Origin: Candidatus Amesbacteria bacterium
Lineage (GTDB): Bacteria; Patescibacteriota; Microgenomatia; CAZETR01; Amesbacteraceae
Reading direction: 5' to 3'
Assembly: GCA_016219445.1 (NCBI GenBank)
Contig: JACRNA010000021.1
Span: 1 to 39,967, forward strand
DNA: 39,967 bases
Each line of letters starts with the position of its first letter. The first letter of the stretch is position 1. Under the pieces are notes generated by a model, which had not been told where the DNA came from, made no database searches, and saw only the letters and a program-made list of their open reading frames with translations. Both the position numbers and the translations under genes were made by a program. Positions 21,274 through 34,405 of the stretch are shown here, one piece after another.

Positions 21274-23710
21274 GTATTGCTACTGCAGCCACAGAGTCTC
21301 CTTTGGTCGAAAATCTCATCAAAATCACACCCTGTGTTGGTCGTCCAAGTAGAGGAACATTTTTAAGTTCTGTTCTTATCACCTGGGCTGACTTGGAGGT
21401 AATAATAATTTGTCCGATAGATTTATCGACTGCTGTGCAGGAAATTATTTTTCCGGTTTTGGCTGTAATTTCAGCGGCCTTGACACCTTGACCTCCCCGT
21501 TTTTGCAATGGCCACTCCGCGACGACAGTTCTTTTACCCAAACCAAATTGAGTAACTATCAAAATTTCTTTATCGGTTTTAGCCGGAGTCACTTCCATAC
21601 CCACGACAAAATCATTAGGCTTTAATTCAATGCCCCGAACTCCTTGGGTATCGCGGGCTGTAGCTCTGACGTCGTCTTCGCGGAACTTGATTGATTTACC
21701 ATCGTTGGAAACTAATAGAACATTGTCTTCACCACTGGTTGGTCTGACCCACTTTAGACTATCACCTTTCTCAAGCTTGATAGAAATTTTTCCAGAGGTT
21801 CTAATGTTTTCAAATTCGGAAATCTTGGTCTTTTTGACCGTACCTTGATCGGTTACCATGAGAAGAAACTTAGAAACATCAGTCTTCCCAAGTGGCAGGA
21901 CTGCCTGCATCTTTTCATCCTGCTCGATATTTATGATATTGACCATAGCCTGGCCTTTGGCTTGGCGGGATCCTTCTGGTAACTCATATGCCTTGGTCTT
22001 AAAGACCCGACCCTTGTTGGTAAAAATATAAATATCATCGTGGGTATTGGCAGTCACTATATGGGATATTTCATCTTCGTCTTTGGTAGTCATTCCGGTC
22101 ACTCCCTTGCCTCCGCGTTGCTGGGCTCTGAAAGCTACGGGCGATTGACGCTTGATATAGCCGGTACTGGTGACAGTAATGACAGTATCTTCCGAAGCGA
22201 TCAAATCTTCTTCAGAAAATTCACCGACTGGCATTTTGTATACTTTGGTTCTCCGGCCATCGTCATATTTTTCCTTGAGCTTGGTAATCTCATCCTTGAT
22301 AATTTTGAGCATTTTTATTGGGTGAGCTAAGAGATCTTCCAAAAAGTCTATTAATTCCATAATTGCTTTATATTCGTCTTCGATTTTCTTTCTTTCTAGA
22401 GCTGCTAATCTGCGAAGTTGCATATCGAGAATTGCCACAGCCTGTAATTCGGATAGGCCAAATCGCTCCATCAAATTTTTCTTGGCTTCGTCTGAATCCT
22501 TGGACGCGCGGATAGTCTTGATGACCGCATCCAAGTGATCGAGGGCTATTTTTAGTCCTTCCAAAATATGTGCCCTAGCCTTGGCAATTTTTAGGTCATA
22601 CTGAGTGCGCCTGGTGATTACCAATTGGCGGTGCTTAATGTATTCTTGTAAAATTTGCTTTAAATTTAAGGTCTGAGGAGTATTATCAACTAAAGCCACA
22701 AAATTGCATGGAAAAGATGTCTGGAGAGCGGTGTGCTTAAAGAGATTATTTAATACTGATTTTGGTTTGGCATCCCGCTTCAATTCTACGACTACTCTAA
22801 TACCTTCTCGATCGGATTCATCGCGAAGATCAGATATTCCCTCTAGTTTCTTCTCGTGGTATAGGTCAGCTATACGCACTACCAACTCGGCTTTGTTTAC
22901 CTGATAAGGCAATTCGGTAATAATAATTTGCTGACGGCCATTTTTGGCTTCCTCAATTTCGGCTTTACCACGCATGATAATTCTTCCCCGGCCGGTATTG
23001 TAAGCTTCTACAATTGCCTTGACATCATAAATATTACCATGGGTGGGAAAATCTGGACCTTTGATAAATTGCATTAATTCTTCAATGGTTGATTCCGGTT
23101 TGTCTATCAAAAGACAAATAGCGTCAACCACCTCACCCAAATTGTGAGGAGGAATTTTGGTAGCCATTCCAACTGCAATTCCATCTGAGCCCATAAGCAA
23201 TAAATTTGGAAGTCTGGCTGGTAAAAAATTTGGTTCTTGGATGGTGCCGTCAAAATTGGGTGAGGTGTCGACAGTCTCTTTTTCGATATCAACCAGCATC
23301 TCCTCAGCTATATGCGACATTTTGGCTTCCGTGTACCGCATGGCAGCGGGAGAGTCGCCATCGACGGAACCAAAATTTCCTTGACCATCAATTAATGGAT
23401 ATCTCATTGAAAAATCTTGAGCCAAACGGACCATAGCATCGTAAACCGGAACATCTCCGTGGGGGTGATATTTACCCAAGACTTCTCCAACGACCGTGGC
23501 TGACTTTTTGTGTTTGCCAGAAGCTTTGAGACCCATGTCATGCATGGCATATAAAATACGTCTATGAACTGGCTTTAATCCATCGCGAACATCTGGAAGT
23601 GCCCGAGCCACAATGACAGACATGGCATAATCCAAGAAGTTTCGTTGCATCTCGCCCACTATTTCCACCGGCTGTATCCTGCCAATATTTGGGTCTACTT
23701 GGTCTGCCAT
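21251..23710 (-). CDS. gyrA: DNA gyrase subunit A
   Basis: GyrA cuts and rejoins DNA to introduce negative supercoils. From ATG 23710 the protein has about 819 residues. The catalytic Tyr is about residue 126 in [11 protein letters not shown]; the C-terminal beta-pinwheel contains the GyrA box QQRGGKG (near residue 560), which separates gyrase from topoisomerase IV. In the quinolone region HGDVPVYD, Val replaces the Ser83 of E. coli. A GTG at 23722 is an alternative start. The start overlaps ppa by 16 nt and the end overlaps the acetyltransferase gene, so gyrB-ppa-gyrA form one operon. Confidence 0.96.
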   Translation of the reverse strand: MADQVDPNIGRIQPVEIVGEMQRNFLDYAMSVIVARALPDVRDGLKPVHRRILYAMHDMGLKASGKHKKSATVVGEVLGKYHPHGDVPVYDAMVRLAQDFSMRYPLIDGQGNFGSVDGDSPAAMRYTEAKMSHIAEEMLVDIEKETVDTSPNFDGTIQEPNFLPARLPNLLLMGSDGIAVGMATKIPPHNLGEVVDAICLLIDKPESTIEELMQFIKGPDFPTHGNIYDVKAIVEAYNTGRGRIIMRGKAEIEEAKNGRQQIIITELPYQVNKAELVVRIADLYHEKKLEGISDLRDESDREGIRVVVELKRDAKPKSVLNNLFKHTALQTSFPCNFVALVDNTPQTLNLKQILQEYIKHRQLVITRRTQYDLKIAKARAHILEGLKIALDHLDAVIKTIRASKDSDEAKKNLMERFGLSELQAVAILDMQLRRLAALERKKIEDEYKAIMELIDFLEDLLAHPIKMLKIIKDEITKLKEKYDDGRRTKVYKMPVGEFSEEDLIASEDTVITVTSTGYIKRQSPVAFRAQQRGGKGVTGMTTKDEDEISHIVTANTHDDIYIFTNKGRVFKTKAYELPEGSRQAKGQAMVNIINIEQDEKMQAVLPLGKTDVSKFLLMVTDQGTVKKTKISEFENIRTSGKISIKLEKGDSLKWVRPTSGEDNVLLVSNDGKSIKFREDDVRATARDTQGVRGIELKPNDFVVGMEVTPAKTDKEILIVTQFGLGKRTVVAEWPLQKRGGQGVKAAEITAKTGKIISCTAVDKSIGQIIITSKSAQVIRTELKNVPLLGRPTQGVILMRFSTKGDSVAAVAILEKNDQD

Positions 23711-24207
23711 CTTGCTATACACTCATCAATTATTTTTTCAGCTTCAGTTACATCACCCCAACCTTGAACTATTGTTGTCCCGGGTTTTTTGAGATCTTTG
23801 TAGTGGCTAAAATAAAATTCCAATTTTTTCTTCCAGTGTTCTGTAATTCCGATATTCGGGTTGTCGCGATTGTCGACAGGTGTGGCAATAACTTTATGAT
23901 CCACTTCCCCACCATCTTCAAAATTCAAAACTCCCAAGATCTTAGCTTGCAAATGAATGCCAGTTGTTAGTGGCGTGTCACATAAAATCAAAACATCTAA
24001 CTCGTCTCCGTCGCCATCCAAAGTTCCCGGAATAAAGCCATAATTGACTGGTTTGGCAAAAATATCTGGTTCAACTCTGTCTAATTCAAAGGTTCCAGTT
24101 GCCCTACGGTATTCTATCTTTAGATTTGACCCTTGGGGAATTTCCACCACCACATTAACATTTCCGTCTTTGGTTCTTGGTGTCAATAATTTATTAAAAT
24201 CAGTCAT
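23695..24207 (-). CDS. ppa: inorganic pyrophosphatase (family I)
   Basis: The 170-residue enzyme hydrolyses pyrophosphate to phosphate, pulling DNA and RNA synthesis forward. [12 protein letters not shown] (about residues 64-75) is the metal-binding signature, with [23 protein letters not shown] and DNRDNPN also conserved. Length is normal. It lies between gyrB and gyrA, overlapping gyrA by 16 nt. A TATAAT at 24222-24217 on the minus strand gives it a possible promoter of its own, 9 nt from the ATG. Confidence 0.96.
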   Translation of the reverse strand: MTDFNKLLTPRTKDGNVNVVVEIPQGSNLKIEYRRATGTFELDRVEPDIFAKPVNYGFIPGTLDGDGDELDVLILCDTPLTTGIHLQAKILGVLNFEDGGEVDHKVIATPVDNRDNPNIGITEHWKKKLEFYFSHYKDLKKPGTTIVQGWGDVTEAEKIIDECIARWQTK

Positions 24208-24217
24208 AGCTTTCTAA

Positions 24218-27486
<3,269 letters not shown>

Positions 27487-27507
27487 AATGTGTATTATAA
27501 TGGTTTT
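27487..27507. promoter_or_regulatory. bidirectional promoter core (ATTATAAT)
   Basis: The palindrome ATTATAAT (27494-27501) gives TATAAT on the plus strand (27496-27501, 6 nt before the pilB ATG at 27508) and TATAAT on the minus strand (27499-27494, 7 nt before the holB-like ATG at 27486). Both transcripts should be leaderless. Confidence 0.65.
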
Positions 27508-29235
27508 ATGAGATCTGCCCAAGACCGAGATATCTTTGGTGTATTAGACATTCTTCTGTCGACAAACAAAATAGATAAGACTGCCTTTGACGCGGCCAAG
27601 CAAGCCTTTGTTTCTTCTGGAACCAATGTCCTGACGCATCTTCTGGATAAAAAATTAATTAAGGATGAAGACATAGTTCGTGCCAAGGCCCAGTATCACA
27701 ATATAGAATTTGTCTCTCTTCGCGAAAAAGCCGCCTCCCCTGTCGCACTTGGTTATCTTGAAAAATCTGTTGCCCAAAGATTGTCTGTAATCCCTTTTGA
27801 TTACACTGCCTCCGGGAAAACTCTCCATCTGGCAATGAGTAATCCCATAGATTTGGCCACGATTGAATTTTTGGAAAAGAAACTCGCCGTTCACATCAAG
27901 CCCTATGCTACAACTCTGGAAGATATTCAAAATGGATTGGATACTCTCTATGAACAGAGTCTGTCAGGAGAAGTTACAGCTGCTCTCAAAGAAGCAGGTG
28001 GTGTCAACCAACCAGAAATAAAGACGATTGATATAAGACGCATGGGAGACTTTATAAAAGAGGCTCCAATTGCCAAAATAGTCACTACCATTCTCGAGTT
28101 TGCTGCCAAATCCCGGGCATCTGATGTCCACATAGAACCTCTAGAGGAACGGACAAGAGTCCGTTATCGCATTGATGGCATATTGCACGAAAAGTTAATA
28201 TTGCCCAAAAAGATTCATGATTCTTTGGTTTCGCGTATTAAAATATTATCCGATCTTAAAATAGACGAAAAAAGAGTCCCCCAAGACGGACGGTTTAATT
28301 TTTCTCTGGACGACGAGCAGGTGGATTTGCGGGTTTCGACATTGCCTACAGTCCACGGTGAAAAAGTGGTCATGCGGCTTTTAAAAAAAACCAGTGAAGT
28401 GCCAACCCTTCAACAATTGGGATTGCGTGGAAGAGCTCTCAAAAATCTCGAGGAGGCAATACTCCGGCCTCACGGAATTATTTTGGTTACGGGACCGACG
28501 GGTTCTGGTAAGACTACTACCCTATATTCAGTAATTTCGAGAATAAATAGTCCGAAAGTGAATATTGTGACTTTGGAAGACCCTATCGAATATCAGATGA
28601 TTGGCGTTAACCAAGTCCAGGTCAATCCCCAGGCTGGTCTGACTTTTGCCTCAGGATTACGGTCATTTTTGCGTCAAGACCCAAATATTATTATGGTTGG
28701 CGAAATCCGCGACGAAGAAACTGCTGAGCTGGCTATCCAAGCATCTCTAACTGGTCATTTGGTATTTTCGACACTTCACACCAGTAGTGCTGCCGGAGCT
28801 TTGCCACGAATGCTTGATATGAAAGCTGAGCCCTATCTTCTGGCCTCGACTATTACTGCCATTGTCGGTCAGCGGGTAGGAAGACAAATATGTAAATATT
28901 GCAAAGAAAAATATGTCCCAACTCGGGAAGTAGTAGACGATATTAAATCAGTCTTGGGAAAATTGTGGGTTCCTGTGACTGAAGACTTTGCACTCCAGAA
29001 GGGATCGGGGTGTCCTCAGTGCGGAAATACGGGTTATTTAGGACGGATTGGTGTATTCGAAGTATTGCCAGTTTCTGAAAAAATCGGGCGGTTGATCCTT
29101 GAACACGCACCAGATTCGGAGATAGAAAAGCAAGCAGTCTCGGAAGGCATGATCACCATGAAACAGGACGGTTATTTGAAAGCTATTGAGGGCATCACGA
29201 CACTCGAGGAAGTAATCCGTGTTGCCCAAGAATAA
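27508..29235 (+). CDS. pilB: type IV pilus assembly ATPase PilB
   Basis: PilB powers pilus extension. From ATG 27508 it has 575 residues: an N-terminal MshEN-like region (1-150), then the GspE ATPase with Walker A GPTGSGKTTTLYS, the Asp box VTLEDPIEYQ, Walker B IIMVGEIRDEETAE, the His box LVFSTLHTSSA, and a C4 zinc site (CKYCKEKY, CPQCGNTGY). All key motifs are intact. It opens the pilus operon; the next gene starts 1 nt after its stop. Confidence 0.95.
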   Translation: MRSAQDRDIFGVLDILLSTNKIDKTAFDAAKQAFVSSGTNVLTHLLDKKLIKDEDIVRAKAQYHNIEFVSLREKAASPVALGYLEKSVAQRLSVIPFDYTASGKTLHLAMSNPIDLATIEFLEKKLAVHIKPYATTLEDIQNGLDTLYEQSLSGEVTAALKEAGGVNQPEIKTIDIRRMGDFIKEAPIAKIVTTILEFAAKSRASDVHIEPLEERTRVRYRIDGILHEKLILPKKIHDSLVSRIKILSDLKIDEKRVPQDGRFNFSLDDEQVDLRVSTLPTVHGEKVVMRLLKKTSEVPTLQQLGLRGRALKNLEEAILRPHGIILVTGPTGSGKTTTLYSVISRINSPKVNIVTLEDPIEYQMIGVNQVQVNPQAGLTFASGLRSFLRQDPNIIMVGEIRDEETAELAIQASLTGHLVFSTLHTSSAAGALPRMLDMKAEPYLLASTITAIVGQRVGRQICKYCKEKYVPTREVVDDIKSVLGKLWVPVTEDFALQKGSGCPQCGNTGYLGRIGVFEVLPVSEKIGRLILEHAPDSEIEKQAVSEGMITMKQDGYLKAIEGITTLEEVIRVAQE

Positions 29236-29236
29236 T

Positions 29237-30295
29237 ATGACTATCCAACAGCTATTGCACTATACAATTGAAAACAAAGCTTCGGATTTGCATCTTGTAG
29301 TAGATTCCCCACCTATGATTAGGCTTGATGGAAGTTTGGTAGCAGTGTCGGGGGAAGCAAAACTAAGTGAGACCGCTTGTGAGCTACTCATAAACGGAGT
29401 GATGAATACTGACATCAAACAAATGTTTATGGTCAACAAAGAAGCCGATTTCTCTTTTAATCTTGAGAGTGGAGGTCGCTTTCGGGTCAATACTTATTAT
29501 CAGAAAAATACAATGGCGGCCAGCTTTCGTCTAATACCGGAAGTAATTCCCAGTATGGAATTATTGAGCCTACCAGCCGTTTGCAAGCAAATCGTCAATA
29601 TGAAACAAGGATTTGTCTTGGTAACTGGTCCGACCGGGCATGGTAAGTCGACAACTCTGGCTTCAATAATAGAAGAAATTAATCGCAGCAGACCAGTCCA
29701 CATAATTACTGTAGAAGATCCGGTCGAATATGTTTATTCTTCAGCAAAAGCCATAGTCTCTCAGCGCGAGATGAAAAGTGATACTCATTCTTGGGATATG
29801 GCATTACGCTCGATACTGCGTGAAGATCCTGATGTGGTATTGGTTGGTGAAATGCGTGATTTTGAGACTATTTCTCAAGCTTTGACTATCGCGGAGACCG
29901 GTCATCTGGTTCTGGCTACGTTGCATACCAACTCAGCTTCTCAGACAGTGGATCGTATCATTGACGTTTTTCCGGAAAATCAACAAGCCCAAGCTAGAAT
30001 CCAATTATCCGCGACACTCGAAGTCGTCGTCTCACAGCGTTTGATTTCAAAAATTGATGGCGGTAGAGTAGCTGCTTTTGAAGTCATGATCGCGACTAAT
30101 GCTGTGAGAACTGCTATTCGTGAAAGCAGAAGCCATATGATAGACAATATTATTATGACCTCGGCTGAATATGGTATGTCCACACTTGAAGCGAGTCTGG
30201 CAGAACTAGTTCGTAAAAATTTAATAACGGAGAAGACTGCTTTCGGGTATGCATTGAGACCTGCCGATTTAGCCCGTTTTTTGAAGAAATATTGA
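29237..30295 (+). CDS. pilT: type IV pilus retraction ATPase PilT
   Basis: PilT drives pilus retraction, giving twitching motility or DNA uptake. It has 352 residues: ASDLHLVVDSPPMIRLDG at the N-terminus, Walker A GPTGHGKSTTLAS, ITVEDPVEYVY, Walker B VVLVGEMRDFETISQAL and the His box LVLATLHTNSASQTVDRIIDVFP. The AIRE-like C-terminal motif reads AIRESRSHMI. The ATG at 29237 follows the pilB stop by 1 nt; a TTG at 29219 is possible but less likely. Confidence 0.95.
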   Translation: MTIQQLLHYTIENKASDLHLVVDSPPMIRLDGSLVAVSGEAKLSETACELLINGVMNTDIKQMFMVNKEADFSFNLESGGRFRVNTYYQKNTMAASFRLIPEVIPSMELLSLPAVCKQIVNMKQGFVLVTGPTGHGKSTTLASIIEEINRSRPVHIITVEDPVEYVYSSAKAIVSQREMKSDTHSWDMALRSILREDPDVVLVGEMRDFETISQALTIAETGHLVLATLHTNSASQTVDRIIDVFPENQQAQARIQLSATLEVVVSQRLISKIDGGRVAAFEVMIATNAVRTAIRESRSHMIDNIIMTSAEYGMSTLEASLAELVRKNLITEKTAFGYALRPADLARFLKKY

Positions 30296-30296
30296 T

Positions 30297-31499
30297 ATGA
30301 AATACGCATACAAAGCCAAAGACTCTATGGGGACTTTGATAAAGGGAATTGTCGAAGCGACTGATGATAACCACGCTGCCTCATTGGTATCTGCCCAAAA
30401 ATTAATTCCCATTAGTGTCAGTCCAATTCACCCGGGATTAGATCTGGAAAAATATATTGCCAAGATTAAGGGCATATCTCTTTCGGAATTGGCTTCTTTC
30501 ACCAGACAATTGGCGACAATGCTCAATGCCGGTCTTCCGCTGACAGACGCCTTAAATATTCTAAAACTCCAGACCACTCCCCAATTTTCAGAAATTATTG
30601 GCAAAATAATGGATGATGTCCAAAATGGCTTGGAATTATCTATAGCTTTGGCAAAGCATCCCAAAGTATTTTCCAAAGTTTATATAGCCCTCATCAAAGC
30701 TGGTGAAACAGCAGGCGTCATGGAAACAATACTCAACCGTTTGGCGGATACTTTGGAAAAGGGTCGTGAATTTGAAAGTAAGGTCAAAGGAGCTCTGGTT
30801 TATCCGATAATAGTATTTATAGGTATGATCGGAGTTATGGGACTAATGATGGTAGTTGTTGTTCCCAAACTAACTGTTATGTACAAAGAATTTGGCACAA
30901 ATCTCCCAATTGCAACCAGAATTTTAGTAGGTTTGTCTGATTTTAGTGTCCAGTATTGGTGGATTGTGGCATTATTGGTGATTGGTGTAATTCTAGGTAT
31001 AAAGAGATTTTTAAAGACGCCTTTCGGACGGAGATGGTGGGATTCAAAACAATATGACGTGCCTGTGTTTGGTCCAATGCAAAATATGATAATGTTGACC
31101 GAATTGACCAGAACCTTGGCTTTGCTGGTAGGAGCTGGAGTTTCGATAGTCGAAGCGTTACAGGTAGTGTCGGGAGCTGTAGGCAATGTAGTAATAGAAT
31201 CGGAATTGAAAAAAATTGTAGCTAAGGTAGAAAAAGGATATTCATTGTCTATATCTTTTGCCGAATCTCAAAGTTTTCTGCCTATAATTGGGCAAATGGT
31301 AGCAGTAGGTGAAGAGACGGGAAAGCTGGATGATGTGTTAACTAAACTTTCGCATTATTTTGAAAATAACTCTGAAAATGCAGTCAAGGGATTGACAACT
31401 GCCATCGAGCCAATAATAATCATTCTCATGGGAGTAGGAGTGGGTTTCTTAGTATTTACAATAGTCATGCCAATTTACAATTTAACTAGTCAATTTTAG
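30297..31499 (+). CDS. pilC: type IV pilus inner-membrane platform protein PilC
   Basis: The 400-residue protein has the typical start MKYAYKAKDSMG, two GspF/T2SSF domains (about 65-190 and 270-395; LASFTRQLATMLNAGLPL and LTELTRTLALLVGAGVSIVEAL) and three membrane helices near 170-190, 215-235 and 375-395. It anchors the PilB and PilT motors. It begins 1 nt after the pilT stop, as expected for an operon. Confidence 0.95.
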   Translation: MKYAYKAKDSMGTLIKGIVEATDDNHAASLVSAQKLIPISVSPIHPGLDLEKYIAKIKGISLSELASFTRQLATMLNAGLPLTDALNILKLQTTPQFSEIIGKIMDDVQNGLELSIALAKHPKVFSKVYIALIKAGETAGVMETILNRLADTLEKGREFESKVKGALVYPIIVFIGMIGVMGLMMVVVVPKLTVMYKEFGTNLPIATRILVGLSDFSVQYWWIVALLVIGVILGIKRFLKTPFGRRWWDSKQYDVPVFGPMQNMIMLTELTRTLALLVGAGVSIVEALQVVSGAVGNVVIESELKKIVAKVEKGYSLSISFAESQSFLPIIGQMVAVGEETGKLDDVLTKLSHYFENNSENAVKGLTTAIEPIIIILMGVGVGFLVFTIVMPIYNLTSQF

Positions 31500-31520
31500 A
31501 ATCGAGGTGAAAATATAATA

Positions 31521-32039
31521 ATGTTTAAATTTAAAAAAGGATTTACACTGATTGAACTTTTGGTGGTCATTTCAGTCATTGCAGTCCTTGCGGTGGCCGT
31601 ATTGTCATCAATTAATCCAGTCGAGCAAATCAATAAAGCCAAAGATACAGCATCAAAATCTGACGCTTCTGAAATGTTGAATGCGGTAGAAAGATACTAT
31701 GCTACATTTGGTTGTTATCCCTGGGAAGCAACTAATGGAGCGAGTCCAAATAAAAAGTGTACTACTCCATACGTATATACCACTCAAGCATCAACAGTAA
31801 TTGGCAGCCTTAATGCAAGCGTGCTACAAGAACTGGCTGATAAGAATGAGATAAAAACTCAGTTACAGACTAGACTGATTGCGCAAACTGATGCCACGAA
31901 AAAGAACCAGTTAATATTAACTGGCGATGCTGGCCAATTGGTTCATGTCTGTTTTTTACCATCATCGAAAACCTTTATTGCTCAAGCTAATGGTGTAGCT
32001 GACGGAACAGCCGGAACAACACATGTTTGTGTACCATGA
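31521..32039 (+). CDS. type IV prepilin (probable major pilin)
   Basis: The 172-residue protein has a classic class III signal: short basic leader, cleavage after Gly in KKGFTLIELLVV, Glu at +5 and a 20-residue hydrophobic helix. A C-terminal globular domain follows with Cys pairs (GCYPWEAT, KKCTTP, HVCFLP, HVCVP). GAGGTG lies 11 nt before the ATG, the only Shine-Dalgarno-like site I find in this operon, which fits high expression. It overlaps pilD by 4 nt. Confidence 0.9.
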   Translation: MFKFKKGFTLIELLVVISVIAVLAVAVLSSINPVEQINKAKDTASKSDASEMLNAVERYYATFGCYPWEATNGASPNKKCTTPYVYTTQASTVIGSLNASVLQELADKNEIKTQLQTRLIAQTDATKKNQLILTGDAGQLVHVCFLPSSKTFIAQANGVADGTAGTTHVCVP

Positions 32040-32800
32040 TGAATATTATGATATTTATCATAGGACTTATCGCGGGGAGTGTGGCGAATGCAATTATTTA
32101 TCGCCTGCCCCGCGATGTTTCGTGGTATAAAGGCAGATCATTTTGTCCTGAGTGTAAACACAGCCTAAATATTTATCGCCTGCCCCGCGATGTTTCGTGG
32201 TATAAAGGCAGATCATTTTGTCCTGAGTGTAAACACAGCCTAAATCTCTATGACCTAGTGCCTATTGCCTCTTATTTGTTATTGGGTGGCAAATGCCGTT
32301 ATTGCCAATCCCCTATCCCAATACGATATTTGTTGGTGGAGTTGTTTTTGGGGGCGGCCTTTGCTGTAAGTTACTTAAGTAATTTAGGTTTCTTAAGTTA
32401 TTTTATGATTTGGATTACAACAGTGATTGCGGTGATGGACTGGGAGACGATGCTGGTTTCCGATTGGCTTGTAGCGATTTGGACAGTGATAGTGATAGTG
32501 AGCGGTGAAGTTGGTATTCTTGGTGGTTTACTTGGATTTGCGCTTATTGGCGGAATATGGCTAGTTACAAAAAAGAGAGCGATGGGAGCGGGAGATATTG
32601 GAATTGCGGTAGTCTTGGGACTGTGGCTTGGGTACCCAAAAATAATAAATGCCCTGTGGCTGGCTTTTGTCATTGGTGGAATATACGGGGCTTATTTGCT
32701 ATTGAGTAAAAAAGCTAAATTAAAAACCGCTGTCCCATTTGGCCCATTTTTGATTCTTGGCGGGTGGATAGCGTATACTCTTAATTATGGGTTTTTCTAA
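32036..32800 (+). CDS. pilD: prepilin peptidase PilD with internal 25-residue duplication
   Basis: PilD cleaves prepilin leaders. This polytopic membrane protein of about 254 residues has the N-terminal cytoplasmic zinc motif and two catalytic aspartates, in AVMDWETMLVSD and GAGDIGIA (the GxGD motif). A perfect 75-bp tandem duplication (32096-32170 and 32171-32245) repeats IYRLPRDVSWYKGRSFCPEC and the next five residues, giving two CPEC motifs before CRYC; normal enzymes have one. The reading frame is kept. The start may be ATG 32036 or 32039. Confidence 0.9.
   Translation: MMNIMIFIIGLIAGSVANAIIYRLPRDVSWYKGRSFCPECKHSLNIYRLPRDVSWYKGRSFCPECKHSLNLYDLVPIASYLLLGGKCRYCQSPIPIRYLLVELFLGAAFAVSYLSNLGFLSYFMIWITTVIAVMDWETMLVSDWLVAIWTVIVIVSGEVGILGGLLGFALIGGIWLVTKKRAMGAGDIGIAVVLGLWLGYPKIINALWLAFVIGGIYGAYLLLSKKAKLKTAVPFGPFLILGGWIAYTLNYGFF
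32096..32245 (+). repeat. perfect 75-bp tandem duplication in pilD
   Basis: Two identical 75-bp copies lie head to tail (32096-32170, 32171-32245), beginning ATTTATCGCC and ending CCTAAAT. Identity with no silent change means a very recent duplication or an assembly error. Confidence 0.95.
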
Positions 32801-33230
32801 ACAAGAAATAATATTTGTGAGTTGTGTTCTTCTCTCTATTTTCGGAGTTTCTTTTTTTCAACTTAAAATAAGCCAGATGAAAACCCGGGATGCTCAAAGA
32901 AAAGCAGACGTCGAGCTGGTTGGTCGAGCTTTAGACGCTTTTTTTGCAGATTATAAAATATACCCCTTCGGCTCCACTGCCGGTGAAATAAAAAGCTGTG
33001 GCTATATGGCAGTCCAAGCATGTCCGTGGGGAGAAGGACCGATGATAGATATTCACAATGTCACCTATCTAAAAAAGTTTCCTGTCGATCCGCAAGCATA
33101 TAAAAATATTAAATATATTTACACTACAAATTCCGAACGAACAAAGTACAAAATTTGTATTACTCTCGAATACACAGGTGACAAAGACTATAAAAAGGAT
33201 ATACAATGTAATTGGTATGTTAATAAATAA
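32787..33230 (+). CDS. pilin-like protein with non-standard leader
   Basis: The 147-residue protein begins MGFSKQEIIFVSCVLLSIFG. Gly followed by Phe and a Glu five residues on keeps the minimal prepilin pattern, though the usual TLIE is replaced by SKQE. The downstream KTRDAQRKADVELVGRALDAFFADYKIYP region is typical of CPR pilins. It overlaps pilD by 14 nt and the next pilin gene by 14 nt. It is probably a minor pilin. Confidence 0.75.
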   Translation: MGFSKQEIIFVSCVLLSIFGVSFFQLKISQMKTRDAQRKADVELVGRALDAFFADYKIYPFGSTAGEIKSCGYMAVQACPWGEGPMIDIHNVTYLKKFPVDPQAYKNIKYIYTTNSERTKYKICITLEYTGDKDYKKDIQCNWYVNK

Positions 33231-33627
33231 AAAGGGATTTACTCTAATTGAGTTTATGGTGGCCATGTCGCTAGTAAGTATTCTGTCAACCATGGCTATT
33301 GGCAATTTCATGGGTAGTCAAAAACGCGGGCGTGATGTCCGAAGACAATCTGATCTAAACCAATACCGGGTGGCTTTGGAAAATTATGCCTCAAATAACC
33401 AAGGGACTTATCCCGCGTTAAAGACGACTTTGGTTCCCGATTATCTGGCAAGTGAACCCATTGATCCCCAAGGAGGTACATATCGATATGCGTCAGATTT
33501 GGCGAAATATGTTCTCGATTCTTGCATGGAAGTGCAAAAGAAACTCTATCAAATTTGTTCAAATGGTAAATCTGGTATAACGACGATTGATTGTTCGGTT
33601 GCTATAGACAGTAATTGTGATCTATGA
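33217..33627 (+). CDS. type IV prepilin (minor pilin)
   Basis: From ATG 33217 the protein has 136 residues. NKKGFTLIEFMVAMSLVS is a canonical prepilin leader and helix; RGRDVRRQSDLNQYRVALENYASNNQGTYP is the typical alpha-to-beta transition of this group. Cysteines near the C-terminus (SCMEVQ, QICSNG, IDCSV, SNCDL) suggest disulfides. The start lies inside the preceding gene and the stop overlaps the next gene by 4 nt. Confidence 0.88.
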   Translation: MLINKKGFTLIEFMVAMSLVSILSTMAIGNFMGSQKRGRDVRRQSDLNQYRVALENYASNNQGTYPALKTTLVPDYLASEPIDPQGGTYRYASDLAKYVLDSCMEVQKKLYQICSNGKSGITTIDCSVAIDSNCDL

Positions 33628-33989
33628 GAAAAGGTTTTTCACTTGTAGAATTATTAGTAGCTTTGTCAATTATGGCGCTCATCATGGGAGCCTCTCTGAC
33701 TGCATTTGATGCCAGCAAAAAATCGGCCCGTGATGGCAAACGTAAGGCTGATCTGGAAAGTATCCGCTCAGCTTTGGAAATATATAGAAGTGACAATGGT
33801 GGATATCCTGCCAACAAAGATTCTCTATCTCCTGACTATATTACTATTTGGCCAGTTGATCCCATCTCTACTCAATCTTATATTTATACGCCAGCTACAT
33901 GTTCCACAACCTGCAAAACTTATACGCTGTGTGCCACTGTCGAGATTGGTAGTACCGGAGCCTGCAGTTATGTCACCAAAAATCCATGA
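33624..33989 (+). CDS. type IV prepilin (minor pilin)
   Basis: The 121-residue protein begins RKGFSLVELLVALSIMALIMG (prepilin site after Gly, Glu at +5), then KKSARDGKRKADLESIRSALEIYRSDNGGYP as in its neighbour. Four cysteines (ATCSTTCKTYTLC, GACSY) may form disulfides. It is coupled on both sides by 4-nt overlaps. It looks like a duplicate of the neighbouring pilin gene. Confidence 0.88.
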   Translation: MRKGFSLVELLVALSIMALIMGASLTAFDASKKSARDGKRKADLESIRSALEIYRSDNGGYPANKDSLSPDYITIWPVDPISTQSYIYTPATCSTTCKTYTLCATVEIGSTGACSYVTKNP

Positions 33990-34405
33990 ATAGAGGTTTT
34001 ACACTAGTCGAAATGTTGGTATCTATTGGTATTGTAATGATTATTTTTTCAGCAGGTATTGCTTCTTATCGTAATGCTACTCGCAATCAAGCCCTGGATT
34101 CAGATGTTTCTCTGATTATTCAAACTTTAAATATTGCTAAAACCAATGTAAATAGTGGTAAGAAAATTAATTGTGCCAGTAGCTTGGAGGCTTGGCAGAT
34201 TAGCTTTTCCCAAAGCTCGTTTGACTTACAAGAATTATGTGGAAGTGCATTTACTACTAACACATATAGACTCTCGTCTAATAATATAATTACTGCCAAT
34301 CCAGCAATTATAAAGTTTTATGCCTTAGGTCAAGGTGCGACTACTGGTACGATTAATATCGGTTCAAAAACAATAACTATTAGTAGTACAGGTGTCATTC
34401 AATGA
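33986..34405 (+). CDS. type IV prepilin (GspH-like minor pilin)
   Basis: The 139-residue protein begins MNRGFTLVEMLVSIGIVMII, with SAGIASYRNATRNQALDSDVSLIIQTLNIAKTNV after the helix. That second part is closer to GspH/FimT-type minor pilins than to the preceding genes. A Ser/Thr/Asn-rich beta C-terminus follows. It overlaps both neighbours by 4 nt. Confidence 0.85.
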   Translation: MNRGFTLVEMLVSIGIVMIIFSAGIASYRNATRNQALDSDVSLIIQTLNIAKTNVNSGKKINCASSLEAWQISFSQSSFDLQELCGSAFTTNTYRLSSNNIITANPAIIKFYALGQGATTGTINIGSKTITISSTGVIQ

